A DNA stretch of 64,000 bases, from positions 62,001 through 126,000 of the forward strand of contig CBDHEM010000069.1 of NCBI GenBank assembly GCA_965261955.1, written 5' to 3'. Positions within the stretch are counted from its first letter, which is position 1. Each line of letters begins with the position of its first letter. Positions 45,450 through 55,063 of this stretch are shown piece after piece. This DNA comes from JABAAI01 sp965261955 (GTDB lineage: Bacteria; Spirochaetota; Leptospiria; Leptospirales; Leptonemataceae). The notes below the pieces were generated by a model. The model was not told where the DNA came from. It saw only the letters and a program-made list of their open reading frames with translations, and made no database searches. Position numbers and translations under genes: made by a program.

Positions 45450-46448
45450 TTATGCATTTGCAATATGCTGAAGAAGATCAACAATCTTGCAAGAATAGCC
45501 CCATTCATTATCATACCAAGCAATCAATTTCACAAAAGTTTTCGAGAGTGCAATACCTGCATCCGCGTCAAATATGGACGTATGAGAATTCCCTAAAAAA
45601 TCAGTAGAGACAACAGCGTCCTCAGTATAACCTAAAATACCCCTCAAGTCTGTTTCCGAAGCTTCTTTCATAACGGTCTTAATCGCATCATAAGAGCTTG
45701 GCTTTCTTAGACGAGCAGTCAGATCAACAACGGAAACGTCCGCCGTAGGTACTCGAAACGCCATTCCTGTTAATTTTCCATCAAGATCCGGTATCACCTT
45801 ACCAACAGCTTTTGCTGCCCCTGTGGAAGTAGGAATGATATTTTGAAGAGTTCCACGCCCCCCTCGCCAATCTTTTTGGGAAGGGCCATCAACTGTTTTC
45901 TGGGTGGCCGTAGCTGCATGGATTGTTGTCATCAGCCCTTCTTCAATGCCCCAATTATCATTGATCACCTTTGCAATGGGAGCTAAACAATTTGTTGTAC
46001 AGCTTGCATTAGAAACAATGTTTTGATTCTTTTGGTAGGAAGCGTGATTGACCCCCATCACAAACATGGGGGCATCCGGAGAGGGGGCTGAAATCACCAC
46101 TTTTTTTGCTCCTGCTTTAAGATGTTGAGACGCCTTTTCCATGCTTGTAAAAAGACCGGTGGATTCCACGACATAATCCGCTTTAATTTTATCCCATTTC
46201 AATTGAGTAGGATCGCTCTCATTGGAAATGCGAACTTTTTTACCATTCACAATTAAAGTATTCCCTTCCACCTCAATATTACCCTTAAAAACATGATGAG
46301 TTGAATCGTAACGCAAAAGATAAGCCATGTAACTCGCTTCTAGAAGGTCATTCACACCAACCACCTCTACATCATTTCTTTGTATTGCCGCACGGAAGAC
46401 AAGTCGTCCAATACGACCAAAACCATTGATACCTATTCGTATTGCCAT
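45450..46448 (-). CDS. gap: Glyceraldehyde-3-phosphate dehydrogenase
   Basis: A 332-residue NAD-dependent enzyme: Rossmann start IRIGINGFGRIGRLVFRA, catalytic Cys150 in SNASCTTNCLAP, TIHAATATQKTVDGP, and WYDNEWGYSCKIVDLL at the C end. A GGAGG ribosome site precedes the ATG (46449-46460). The pair gap-pgk is a common operon. Adjacent in function to ppdK at 5 kb. Confidence 0.98.
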   Translation of the reverse strand: MAIRIGINGFGRIGRLVFRAAIQRNDVEVVGVNDLLEASYMAYLLRYDSTHHVFKGNIEVEGNTLIVNGKKVRISNESDPTQLKWDKIKADYVVESTGLFTSMEKASQHLKAGAKKVVISAPSPDAPMFVMGVNHASYQKNQNIVSNASCTTNCLAPIAKVINDNWGIEEGLMTTIHAATATQKTVDGPSQKDWRGGRGTLQNIIPTSTGAAKAVGKVIPDLDGKLTGMAFRVPTADVSVVDLTARLRKPSSYDAIKTVMKEASETDLRGILGYTEDAVVSTDFLGNSHTSIFDADAGIALSKTFVKLIAWYDNEWGYSCKIVDLLQHIANA

Positions 46449-46802
46449 AGGGCCTCCTTGAACTTATTATCCATTAAACACACCAAACACACCAAAAACG
46501 AAAAACACAACGAAGGACAATAAAACCCCCTCTAGACCGTAAGACATGCCACCTTGTGTCAAGCCTATATATTGGGGCTGTTGCAAAATGAGTGTAAATA
46601 TAAGACTTTTGATTTATCATAGAGTTGTTTATAGATAAACTGAGACGTCTTTTTGATATTTTCTTATTTTTATCAAATATCTAAGCGGATAGTTATCTGA
46701 AATGCCTTAAAGTTACGATAGTAATGTTCTAAAATAGATCAAATCAAAGTTATAGGCACAGCTATTCCCGTTTGTATTACACAAGCAGTCTTTTTATATT
46801 GA

Positions 46803-46908
46803 GGGACTGTTGTGAAATGTAAAAAATTGCAAATAGAGTGCTATAAATCGCCGATTCAAACATTTTAGATATTCACTTTCTTACTTTTTTGTCTTTTACA
46901 ACAGACCC
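46803..46908. repeat. MITE-like element, copy at 46.8 kb
   Basis: 106 bp from GGGACTGTTGTGAAATG to TTTTACAACAGACCC. The left half (TTGCAAATAGAGTGCTATAA) matches the 31.6 kb copy; the right half has diverged. It lies about 27 bp upstream of the trxB promoter. Confidence 0.75.
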
Positions 46909-46935
46909 TTCATCGAAAAGCACATAAGAATACTA

Positions 46936-46965
46936 TTGACAAACAGACCTGTTTTCAACTAAAAG
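46936..46965 (+). promoter_or_regulatory. trxB promoter
   Basis: TTGACA (46936-46941), an 18-base spacer and TAAAAG (46960-46965). The start would be about 46972, only six bases ahead of the GTG at 46978, and no ribosome-binding sequence is present, so the message is probably nearly leaderless. Confidence 0.55.
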
Positions 46966-46977
46966 AGCAAACACACT

Positions 46978-47949
46978 GTGAACGATAACCCTAAAAAAAC
47001 TCATAACCTTGTTATCATAGGAAGTGGTCCCGCAGCGCATACGGCCGCAATTTATGCATCACGAGCCGAGCTAAGCCCCATTCTCTTTGAAGGTTTCATG
47101 GCGGGAGGAGTCGCAGCTGGTGGACAGCTAACGACAACAACAGAAGTTGAAAACTTCCCTGGTTTTCCAGAAGGGATTAGTGGACCAAATTTGATGAGTT
47201 TATTACGGAAACAATCTCAACGATTTGGAACACAAATTTTTACAGAAACAATCACTAAAGTCAATTTAGAGACTACTCCTTTTCATTTATGGCGAGAAGG
47301 CTTCGAAAATGATGAAGCTACCAAAGCACTCGCAATTATTATTGCTACAGGTGCCACGGCTAAAAAACTTCCCATATCAGGATCCGATGACTACTGGCAA
47401 AAAGGTATCTCTGCCTGTGCTGTTTGTGATGGTGCTTTACCAATTTTTCGTAATAAAGAATTGGCTGTAATTGGTGGAGGAGATTCTGCTGTAGAAGAGG
47501 CTACCTTTCTTACAAAATATGCGTCTAAAGTCCATCTTATTCACAGAAGAGAAACTCTGCGAGCCTCCCAAATTATGCAAAAAAGAGTTTTCACAAACCC
47601 AAAAATTCAAATACATTGGAATAGTGAAGCCACTAGTGTCTCTGGAAATGGTAGCATACTTCAAAAATTACAGATTCAAAAAACAAAAACTCAAGAAAAG
47701 CAGGAACTTTCCATAAGCGGTCTCTTTTTTGCAATTGGACATACCCCCAATACGAAGCCATTCCAAGGACAAATTGACCTAGATAAAGATGGCTACGTAC
47801 AAGTAAAAGCAGGGACCACCTGTACAAATATTGAAGGTGTTTTCGCGGCTGGTGATGTTCAAGATAAGAAATACCGCCAAGCGATCACAGCAGCCGGTAG
47901 CGGTTGTATGGCTGCACTCGATTCGGAGCATTGGCTAAGAAGTTTATAA
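46978..47949 (+). CDS. trxB: Thioredoxin reductase
   Basis: A 323-residue FAD/NADPH enzyme that reduces thioredoxin. FAD site LVIIGSGPAAHTAAIYASRA, redox pair CAVC (Cys147, Cys150) in GISACAVCDGALP, NADPH site VIGGGDSAVEEATFL followed by HRRETLRAS, and GVFAAGDVQDKKYRQA near the C end. Starts at GTG 46978. Length is normal. It precedes the STAS-trpC-SDR-STAS-murJ-uvrA gene run on the same strand. Confidence 0.97.
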   Translation: MNDNPKKTHNLVIIGSGPAAHTAAIYASRAELSPILFEGFMAGGVAAGGQLTTTTEVENFPGFPEGISGPNLMSLLRKQSQRFGTQIFTETITKVNLETTPFHLWREGFENDEATKALAIIIATGATAKKLPISGSDDYWQKGISACAVCDGALPIFRNKELAVIGGGDSAVEEATFLTKYASKVHLIHRRETLRASQIMQKRVFTNPKIQIHWNSEATSVSGNGSILQKLQIQKTKTQEKQELSISGLFFAIGHTPNTKPFQGQIDLDKDGYVQVKAGTTCTNIEGVFAAGDVQDKKYRQAITAAGSGCMAALDSEHWLRSL

Positions 47950-48066
47950 AACTTTGTGTTTTTGGCTATCAGATTCCAGCAAATTCCAGCCTACCTTTTC
48001 TCCCTATGCTTGAATCAAATATTTGACGACAATGCCTAGCTGTAAAAGTCTGGCTTCATCTTCCAC

Positions 48067-48390
48067 ATGAAAACACGAAAAGAAAAAAAATGGTTAATCG
48101 CTTATCTTACGGGTCGTTTGGATGTTAAAGCTTCCTCTGAAGTTGAAGATAAACTGGGAAGGCTAGTTGATGATAAAAATCTATACTTGATTCTAGAATT
48201 GAAAGGTGTCGAGTATATGAGCTCTTCTGGCTTTCGAACGTTGATTTCAATTCTTCGTAAACTAAAGGCCCGAGATGGGGAACTCAGAATTTGTTGTATA
48301 CAGCCGGAAGTAAGTCGAATTTTTGAACTCATCGAACTGAATTCACTCTTCAATGTATATAAAACAGAAGAAGATGCCTTAGCTTCATAA
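48067..48390 (+). CDS. STAS-domain anti-sigma factor antagonist
   Basis: A 107-residue single-domain protein: LIAYLTGRLDVKASSEVEDK, then LILELKGVEYMSSSGFRTL with the serine that anti-sigma kinases phosphorylate, and RICCIQPEVSRIFELIELN. Fits SpoIIAA/RsbV-type antagonists in partner-switch regulation. No kinase or phosphatase partner is nearby. A short palindrome CCATTAT-AG-ATAATGG (48402-48417) follows the gene. Confidence 0.9.
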   Translation: MKTRKEKKWLIAYLTGRLDVKASSEVEDKLGRLVDDKNLYLILELKGVEYMSSSGFRTLISILRKLKARDGELRICCIQPEVSRIFELIELNSLFNVYKTEEDALAS

Positions 48391-48445
48391 AGCTGTCCTT
48401 TCCATTATAGATAATGGACACCCTAATAACGAACGCACCTTTGTT

Positions 48446-49246
48446 TTGTCCTTACTAGATAAAATTTTGGAAGAGAAGCAAAAGGAAGTTTCCTTTTTAT
48501 CTACAAAGGGCCTTTCATGGTGGGAAAAGAACCTACCCCCTGACGCACGAGCTATTGTTTTTGAAGAAGCTATACGTCCATCTCAAGAGGAAAAATCACT
48601 CAAGATTATTGCAGAGTGTAAAAAAGCAAGTCCCTCTAGAGGTTTGCTGTGCAAAGAATATAATCCAAAAAATATCGCACAAAACTATAAAAAATGTGGA
48701 GCTAATGCGATTTCTGTTTTAACAGATCAGACCTTTTTCCAGGGTAATATAAAACATTTAACAGCCGCTAGAAAAAGTGGGCTTCCTATTTTACGAAAAG
48801 ATTTTATCATATCCCCTCTACAATTATATGAAGCCAAGCAATCGGGAGCAGATGCTATTTTGTTAATTGTAAGGATTCTTCATATAAATCTCCTGAAAGA
48901 ACTTTATCAACTTGCAAAAATGATTGGCCTTGGTGTTTTAGTTGAAGTTCATACTCAAAAAGAGATCGAAATAGCCATTGACCTAGAAGCCAAGGTTATA
49001 GGCATAAACCACCGTAACCTAAAAAGTTTAGAAATGGATATGACTCTTAGCTCCCGTCTCGCTCCTATCATTCGTCGCTACTTACCTAACTCTATAATAA
49101 TTGCTGAGTCGGGGATTAAAAATCAAAATGATATCAAAAGAATGATCGGCCATGTGGACGCTCTCTTAATGGGAACAATTTTCATGGAAAGCCTCGATAT
49201 TTCTAAGCGTTGGCGGGAACTTTTTCAAAAAACATATGCTACTTAA
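48446..49246 (+). CDS. trpC: Indole-3-glycerol-phosphate synthase
   Basis: A 266-residue TIM-barrel enzyme of tryptophan synthesis. Motifs: LDKILEEKQKEV at the N end, IIAECKKASPSRGLL with the catalytic Lys, ISVLTDQTFFQGN, PILRKDFIISPLQLYEA, LVEVHTQKEIEIA, GINHRNLKSLEMD and IIAESGIKNQNDI. It starts at TTG 48446. No other trp gene is near. The SDR gene starts 11 bases before its end. Confidence 0.96.
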   Translation: MSLLDKILEEKQKEVSFLSTKGLSWWEKNLPPDARAIVFEEAIRPSQEEKSLKIIAECKKASPSRGLLCKEYNPKNIAQNYKKCGANAISVLTDQTFFQGNIKHLTAARKSGLPILRKDFIISPLQLYEAKQSGADAILLIVRILHINLLKELYQLAKMIGLGVLVEVHTQKEIEIAIDLEAKVIGINHRNLKSLEMDMTLSSRLAPIIRRYLPNSIIIAESGIKNQNDIKRMIGHVDALLMGTIFMESLDISKRWRELFQKTYAT

Positions 49247-50042
49247 CAATAAAAGAATTTTGCTAACGGGTGCATCTAGTGGCATTGGCGAAGAAACTGT
49301 AAAAGAACTAGCCAAAGCAGGGGCTATTCCCATACTTGTTGCACGTAGAGAGAAAGAACTTATACGAGTTCAAAATATAATTCAGGAGATGACTCACCAC
49401 TCTATAAAAAGTGAATATATTTCAGCTGATATCTCCGTCGAAAAAGATCGTAAAAAAATACGTGATTACTTTTTAGATAAAAACGTAAAATTGGATATTA
49501 TTATTAACAACGCTGGCATTACATCTCACGGCCTTTTTGAAGAATCACAACCAGAAGTATTGCGCAAAACAATGGAAATCAATTTTTTTGCTGCAGTTGA
49601 GCTTACGGGTTTACTTTTACCTATTTTGAAACAAAGCTCTGGAAAAAAAAGTATCATTCTCGTTTCCACACCCTCTGGCTTGTATGGTATTCCGAAGCGA
49701 TTTGCCTATTCTGCAAGTAAAGCTGCCGGGCATGCTTGGTTGGAAGCTCTCCGAATGGAAGCAAGAGCATGGCCGAATCATACTTTAACGACAAGTATAT
49801 TTTGCCCGGGCTATACTCGCACAAATTTGCGTAATAGTGGCCTTTCTGCAGATGGAAGCAAATTATCCGAAGAACAAGAAAAGAATGCACATAATGCAAC
49901 AAAGGTCGCTCAAAAATTACTCTGGACTATACGGAAAGAAAAAAGGTTGGTCACAATGGATTTAAATGGTTTTTTTGTATATTGGCTTCGTACTTTATTT
50001 CCTTCAGCTCTAGAATGGCTAATATGGAAAAAGATGACTTGA
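49236..50042 (+). CDS. Short-chain dehydrogenase/reductase
   Basis: A 268-residue classical SDR. Cofactor site ILLTGASSGIGEETVKELA, DIIINNAGITSHG, catalytic Ser in SIILVSTPSG, and YSASKAAG with Tyr and Lys of YxxxK. The N-terminal Arg after the first strand (VARREKE) suggests NADPH. The substrate cannot be told; DhrS-like lipid or ketone reductases look similar. It overlaps trpC by 11 bp. The C end has a hydrophobic helix (LNGFFVYWLRTLFPSALEW) that may touch the membrane. Confidence 0.9.
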   Translation: MLLNNKRILLTGASSGIGEETVKELAKAGAIPILVARREKELIRVQNIIQEMTHHSIKSEYISADISVEKDRKKIRDYFLDKNVKLDIIINNAGITSHGLFEESQPEVLRKTMEINFFAAVELTGLLLPILKQSSGKKSIILVSTPSGLYGIPKRFAYSASKAAGHAWLEALRMEARAWPNHTLTTSIFCPGYTRTNLRNSGLSADGSKLSEEQEKNAHNATKVAQKLLWTIRKEKRLVTMDLNGFFVYWLRTLFPSALEWLIWKKMT

Positions 50043-50076
50043 TACGATTAGATTATTTTCACACCATAGACTTGTC

Positions 50077-50628
50077 ATGCTAGAAATTGCTAAAGAGAAA
50101 ACAGAAGATGGTTCCCTTGATTTAATTCGCATCAAGGGACATTTAGATACGCATACCGCACAGGATATAGAAATTTTTTTCAAAGAACTGTACCCTATAG
50201 GAAATGGTTGTTTCATCCTTGAGGCTTCAAGATTAGAAACTATATCCAGCACGGGAATTTCTGCACTGGCTATAATTGTAGAAGAAACATATTCTAGAGA
50301 AGGATGGGTAGCTTTCCTTTCGTTACCCATGGAGATAGAACTACTTTTTACATTTATAGGATTTACCGAACAAGTCCCTACATTTTTGCATCAAAAAGAT
50401 GCACTAGCTTTTTTTAATAAAATAAAACCAAAATTTAAAAAATACCAGATAGGCCATGATCAAAAAAATGTTGCACAACAAGAGGAAGCTAGCGAAAAAA
50501 GAACTAACTTCGATTCATCAGTAGAAATCAGCTGTTCCTATTGTGGATTATCTCTGCGTGTCAGCAAAGTCGGTCAACATATGTGTCCCGGTTGTGGACA
50601 ACAATTTATGTCTCAACTGAAGAAATAA
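50077..50628 (+). CDS. STAS domain protein with a C-terminal zinc ribbon
   Basis: A 183-residue protein. The STAS domain (about 1-110) has RIKGHLDTHTAQDIEIF and LEASRLETISSTGISALAII with the conserved SSTG where phosphorylation usually occurs. A polar linker (about 120-150) leads to a small four-cysteine knuckle at the C end: CSYCGLSLRVSKVGQHMCPG, then CG. The fusion of STAS with a zinc ribbon is unusual; it might bind nucleic acid or a protein partner. It lies between the SDR gene and murJ. Confidence 0.8.
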   Translation: MLEIAKEKTEDGSLDLIRIKGHLDTHTAQDIEIFFKELYPIGNGCFILEASRLETISSTGISALAIIVEETYSREGWVAFLSLPMEIELLFTFIGFTEQVPTFLHQKDALAFFNKIKPKFKKYQIGHDQKNVAQQEEASEKRTNFDSSVEISCSYCGLSLRVSKVGQHMCPGCGQQFMSQLKK

Positions 50629-50638
50629 AATTAACGTT

Positions 50639-52225
50639 GTGAGTTCTACAACTAAGAGTTCTCTTAAGCTCTCCATAATAACGATCTTTTCCAGAATTTC
50701 AGGGTTAGCCCGTGACCACTATCAGGCAATTTTTTTTGGAACGGGTCCCGTTGCATTCGCTTGGGAAATTGCTATACTATTACCGGGAGTTTTGCGTAAT
50801 CTTCTTGTAGAAGGTGGAATAGCACAGGCTTTTATTCCCATTTACACCAGCTCTTTGATGCATTCAAAGAAAGAGGCACAGCGTACAGCTGGTACTGTCT
50901 TAGTTTATGTTTTTATACTTATGACTGTAATCACCATTATTACAGCAAGTGCATCTTCCATCATACTCCCTATCATGACAAAACAAAGTCAAGAACAAGC
51001 TTACTTTATGATTCGATTAGCTTGGATACTTTTACTTTTTATGCTCCCTGCATCAATGACCGCAATTCTATCAGGAGTGAGCAATGCCCATAATCATTTT
51101 GTTATGCCTGCACTAGCACCCATCATATTAAACATTGGTGTACTTGTGGGTTTTCTTAGTTTAGAAACAGAAACAGAGCAAAAAGCAAACGCTATGAGCC
51201 TTGCTTGGTTTTTTGTTTTAACTGCAATCATACAGCTATGTGTCATCTACTTTTATGTTTGGCGTAAAGGATTTAAACCATCTATATCATGGGATATAAA
51301 GAATCCAGCTATACGTAAAATTTTTTATATAGCTGTACCTGCCGTACTCAGTACAGCTATTTTTCATATAAATGCCTTGGTAGATATAAGTATTGCTAGC
51401 TATTTTATACCTAGTGACGTGGGTGGTGTACCTGGATTACGTTTTGCTCAACGCCTTATTAATCTACCCACAGGGATTATAGGTGTGGCCATCTCTACAG
51501 CTATTCTCCCTATCTTAGTTCACTGCATAGAAAGGAAAGATGCTAACAAACAAAATGAAGTTACCGAATCTTTTCGTTTTGTTCTGTTCTTAACTGTTCC
51601 GGCAACTCTCGGATTGTTTTTCTTAGGAGAAGATATTATTGCTATCCTTTTTGCTGGAGGGCAATGGGATTCTCATTCCACTCAAGTTACTTGGGAAGCA
51701 TTGCGTCTTTATCTTTTGGGTATCCCACTGTATAGCCTCAACAAAGTACTCATTGCAATCTTTTTTGCATTCAAAGACACCAAAACACCTTTACGATCTA
51801 TGATACTTTCTACTTTCTGTAATTTAGTGATGAATCTCATTTTTGTGCAATACTTTCAACATTCTGGTATAGCCCTTAGTACATCCATCACTGCTGGAAT
51901 ACATTTTTTACAACTCATTATTTATTTGAACAGAAAACACATGGCTATTGAATTTACTGCCTTTAAAGTTTTTTTTATAAAAGGACTTATACTTTGGTTC
52001 ACTATAGGTTTTTTTCTGTACCTAATAGATCAGTATTGTACAACGCTTTCTATTGAAATTGGCTCTGTTTTTATTCACTGGGTAAACGAAGGTGAGCCCG
52101 TACGCTATAATGCACTGGCTAAAGTTATTATGGGAGTTGGAGGAGGTTTTATCCTTTACATGGCTATGGCGACTTTAATGAAACTAAAAGAAATACAAAC
52201 CATTAAAAGTTTTTTAAAACGATAA
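50639..52225 (+). CDS. murJ: Lipid II flippase MurJ
   Basis: A 528-residue MATE-like membrane protein with 14 predicted helices, moving lipid II to the periplasmic side for wall synthesis. N end SSLKLSIITIFSRISGLARD, then VAFAWEIAILLPGVLRNLLVEG with the family-conserved Arg cluster, and PTGIIGVAISTAILPIL, LRLYLLGIPLYSLNKVLIAI. It starts at GTG, 11 bp after the STAS gene. Works upstream of the PBP at 14 kb. Confidence 0.96.
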   Translation: MSSTTKSSLKLSIITIFSRISGLARDHYQAIFFGTGPVAFAWEIAILLPGVLRNLLVEGGIAQAFIPIYTSSLMHSKKEAQRTAGTVLVYVFILMTVITIITASASSIILPIMTKQSQEQAYFMIRLAWILLLFMLPASMTAILSGVSNAHNHFVMPALAPIILNIGVLVGFLSLETETEQKANAMSLAWFFVLTAIIQLCVIYFYVWRKGFKPSISWDIKNPAIRKIFYIAVPAVLSTAIFHINALVDISIASYFIPSDVGGVPGLRFAQRLINLPTGIIGVAISTAILPILVHCIERKDANKQNEVTESFRFVLFLTVPATLGLFFLGEDIIAILFAGGQWDSHSTQVTWEALRLYLLGIPLYSLNKVLIAIFFAFKDTKTPLRSMILSTFCNLVMNLIFVQYFQHSGIALSTSITAGIHFLQLIIYLNRKHMAIEFTAFKVFFIKGLILWFTIGFFLYLIDQYCTTLSIEIGSVFIHWVNEGEPVRYNALAKVIMGVGGGFILYMAMATLMKLKEIQTIKSFLKR

Positions 52226-52258
52226 AGAAACAAACGAAGTGAAGCTATCGTAAAAGTC

Positions 52259-55063
52259 ATGACTGGTCTTTCTCATATTCAAATCCAAGGTGCACGAGAA
52301 CATAATCTCAAAAATATTAGCTTAAAGATCCCTCGCGATAAACTCACTGTCATTACCGGAGTTTCTGGTTCTGGAAAATCTTCTTTAGCTTTTGATACCA
52401 TTTATGCAGAAGGCCAGAGAAGATATGTAGAATCTCTTTCTTCTTATGCTCGTCAATTTTTGGGCTTAATGGAAAAACCAGATGTGGACCTAATTGATGG
52501 TCTCTCTCCCGCTATTTCAATAGAGCAAAAAGCTACACATCGTAATCCACGTTCAACAGTAGGAACGATTACCGAAATTTATGATTACATGCGCCTACTA
52601 TTTGCTCGGGCAGGACAGCCTCATTGTCATCAATGTAAACGCAAAGTGAGTACTGCAAGCATTGATCAAATAGTTGATCAAGCTCTCGCTCTGGGTAAAG
52701 AAACACGCTTACAAATTCTGGCCCCTCTAGTACAAAAGAAAAAAGGCCAACACAAAGAAACTATTGAGAAGATGAAAAAAGAAGGTTTCATTCGCATGCG
52801 AATCAATGATAAAATTATTCAAATTAATACTGAAGATGTACAATTAGAAAAAAATAAAAAGCATACTCTTGAACTTGTTGTGGATCGCTTAATATTAAAA
52901 AATAACATACGAACCCGACTTAACGATTCCATCGAGATTGCTTTAAAATATGGAGAGGGAAAAGTCAATCTATTTGATGGGGAAAAAGATCACTCATACA
53001 CACAAAATCTCTACTGTAACTATTGTGATGTTTCTTTGCCTGAACTAGCACCGAGGTCCTTTTCTTTCAATTCTCCCATAGGCGCATGTTCCATATGTGA
53101 TGGTTTAGGTCTCCACCTAGAATTTGATGAACAGAGTATTGTATCTGACCCTTCAAAAAGTCTTATGGAAGGGGCTGTGAAGCCTTGGGGAACACGACAT
53201 TCATACTGGCATTTGCAAAGCTTAAATGAGCTTGTTGATGCCTATGAATTAGATCTCCATTGTCCTTGGAATAACCTAACAAATCAAATAAAGAAACTAC
53301 TCCTCTATGGCTCAAAAACATTTTTGCACAGTAAAGAACAAACAAAACCGAATTTTGAAGGCATCATCCCCAATCTTAGTCGACGATATCGTGAAACAAA
53401 TTCTGAAGAAGCTCGCTCTAATATGGAACGATATATGATAACAAGGCCCTGCTCTGGATGCAAGGGGAACCGACTTAGACCAGAGTCCCTGTCTACATTA
53501 TATCACAACAAAAATATTATCGAACTTACAAAGAACTCTATTTGCAAGCTGCTGGAATGGTTTAGCAAACTTACAATTAGTAAAAAAGAAGAACAAATCG
53601 TTTCTCAAATTTTACAAGAAATAAAAGAAAGACTTACATTCTTAAATGATGTGGGGGTGGGCTATTTGTCTCTATCCCGTCAAGTCGCTAGCCTGTCTGG
53701 AGGAGAAGCTCAACGCATTCGATTAGCCAAACAAATTGGTAGTGCCCTCATGGGTGTTTTGTATGTTCTAGATGAGCCATCTATTGGCTTACACCAAAGA
53801 GATAATGAACGCCTCCTACAAACTCTAAAGAATATCCGGGACTTAGGAAATACAGTCATTGTTGTAGAACATGATGAAGAAACAATGCTCAATGCGGACT
53901 GCATTGTCGATATAGGCCCAGGTGCAGGAGTACATGGAGGCGAGCTCGTGGCTATTGGTAAGCCAGCAGAAATTAAAAAAAATCCAAACAGTATAACGGG
54001 AGCATACCTCAGTGGGAAACGTTCTATACAAGTCCCAATAAAAAGACGCACTGGAAATGGAAAATTTTTACAAATTATAAAAGCTACTGAAAATAATTTG
54101 AAACAAATTGATGTGAATTTTCCCCTAGGAACATTCATCTGTATTACAGGAGTTTCCGGTTCAGGGAAATCTACTCTCATAAATGATATACTGTACAAGG
54201 GCTTAGCACAAAAGATAAGCCGTATGAATAATCTTCGACCGGGAAAGCATCGAAAGCTTGAAGGTGCAAAGAATATTGAAAGAATTTTGTTAATTGATCA
54301 AGAGCCTATTGGCAGAACGCCTAGATCAAATCCGGCTACTTATACCGGCATATTTACTCCCATACGTGAATTATTCAGTCAATTAGAAGAAGCGCGCTTA
54401 CGAGGGTATGATCCCGGACGTTTTAGCTTTAATGTCAGAGGGGGACGATGTGAAAACTGCGAAGGTGCGGGTATTATAAAAATAGAAATGCATTTTTTGC
54501 CAGATGTTTATATCACTTGTGACGTCTGTAATGGGAAACGCTTTAATCGAGAAACTCTTGAAATAGTGTATAAAGGTTATAACGTATATGATATTTTAAA
54601 TATGACAGTGGAAGGTGCCCTACTTTTTTATAAAAATATAGACTGCATCAAACGAAAATTGCAAACTCTTGCAGATGTTGGACTTGGTTACATTAAATTA
54701 GGACAAGCAGCGACAACTCTTTCGGGTGGAGAAGCACAAAGAGTCAAACTTTCTTCTGAACTTTCGCGGCGTAGTAGTGAAAAAACTCTTTATATTTTAG
54801 ATGAACCCACAACAGGGCTACATTTTGAAGATATTTCTCACCTGCTAAAAGTACTACATCGACTTGTCGATCGTGGAAGCACTATTATTGTTATTGAGCA
54901 CAATCTAGATGTAATGAAAACTGCCGATCACATTATAGATATAGGTCCAGAGGGTGGAGATGAAGGAGGAGAAATACTTTGTTATGGTACTCCAGAAAAA
55001 ATTTCCGAACAGAAATATAGCTATACTGGACGTTTCCTTAAAGAGATACTTTCTAAAAAGTAA
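52259..55063 (+). CDS. uvrA: UvrABC excinuclease subunit A
   Basis: A 934-residue damage-recognition ATPase of nucleotide excision repair. First ABC half: ITGVSGSGKSSLAFDTIYAE (Walker A), zinc fingers CHQCKRK and CNYCDVS...CSICDG, signature LSGGEAQRIRLA and LDEPSIGLHQRD. Second half: CITGVSGSGKSTLINDI, CENCEGAGII...CDVCNGKRF, LSGGEAQRVKLSSELS and LDEPTTGLHFEDI. Full length. Its last 150 bases are duplicated at 58208-58358, marking the start of the tandem duplication. Confidence 0.98.
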   Translation: MTGLSHIQIQGAREHNLKNISLKIPRDKLTVITGVSGSGKSSLAFDTIYAEGQRRYVESLSSYARQFLGLMEKPDVDLIDGLSPAISIEQKATHRNPRSTVGTITEIYDYMRLLFARAGQPHCHQCKRKVSTASIDQIVDQALALGKETRLQILAPLVQKKKGQHKETIEKMKKEGFIRMRINDKIIQINTEDVQLEKNKKHTLELVVDRLILKNNIRTRLNDSIEIALKYGEGKVNLFDGEKDHSYTQNLYCNYCDVSLPELAPRSFSFNSPIGACSICDGLGLHLEFDEQSIVSDPSKSLMEGAVKPWGTRHSYWHLQSLNELVDAYELDLHCPWNNLTNQIKKLLLYGSKTFLHSKEQTKPNFEGIIPNLSRRYRETNSEEARSNMERYMITRPCSGCKGNRLRPESLSTLYHNKNIIELTKNSICKLLEWFSKLTISKKEEQIVSQILQEIKERLTFLNDVGVGYLSLSRQVASLSGGEAQRIRLAKQIGSALMGVLYVLDEPSIGLHQRDNERLLQTLKNIRDLGNTVIVVEHDEETMLNADCIVDIGPGAGVHGGELVAIGKPAEIKKNPNSITGAYLSGKRSIQVPIKRRTGNGKFLQIIKATENNLKQIDVNFPLGTFICITGVSGSGKSTLINDILYKGLAQKISRMNNLRPGKHRKLEGAKNIERILLIDQEPIGRTPRSNPATYTGIFTPIRELFSQLEEARLRGYDPGRFSFNVRGGRCENCEGAGIIKIEMHFLPDVYITCDVCNGKRFNRETLEIVYKGYNVYDILNMTVEGALLFYKNIDCIKRKLQTLADVGLGYIKLGQAATTLSGGEAQRVKLSSELSRRSSEKTLYILDEPTTGLHFEDISHLLKVLHRLVDRGSTIIVIEHNLDVMKTADHIIDIGPEGGDEGGEILCYGTPEKISEQKYSYTGRFLKEILSKK

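Larger units (their letters stand above)
46449..46977. promoter_or_regulatory. Divergent gap/trxB region with MITE-type sequences
   Basis: The 529-bp gap contains a solitary MITE-like left end (GGGGCTGTTGCAAAATG, 46574-46590) whose partner is not clear (a decayed match AAATGCCTTAAAG follows at about 46700), the MITE at 46803-46908, and the trxB promoter (46936-46965). The gap promoter should lie near 46480-46570. No gene is seen. Confidence 0.5.
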
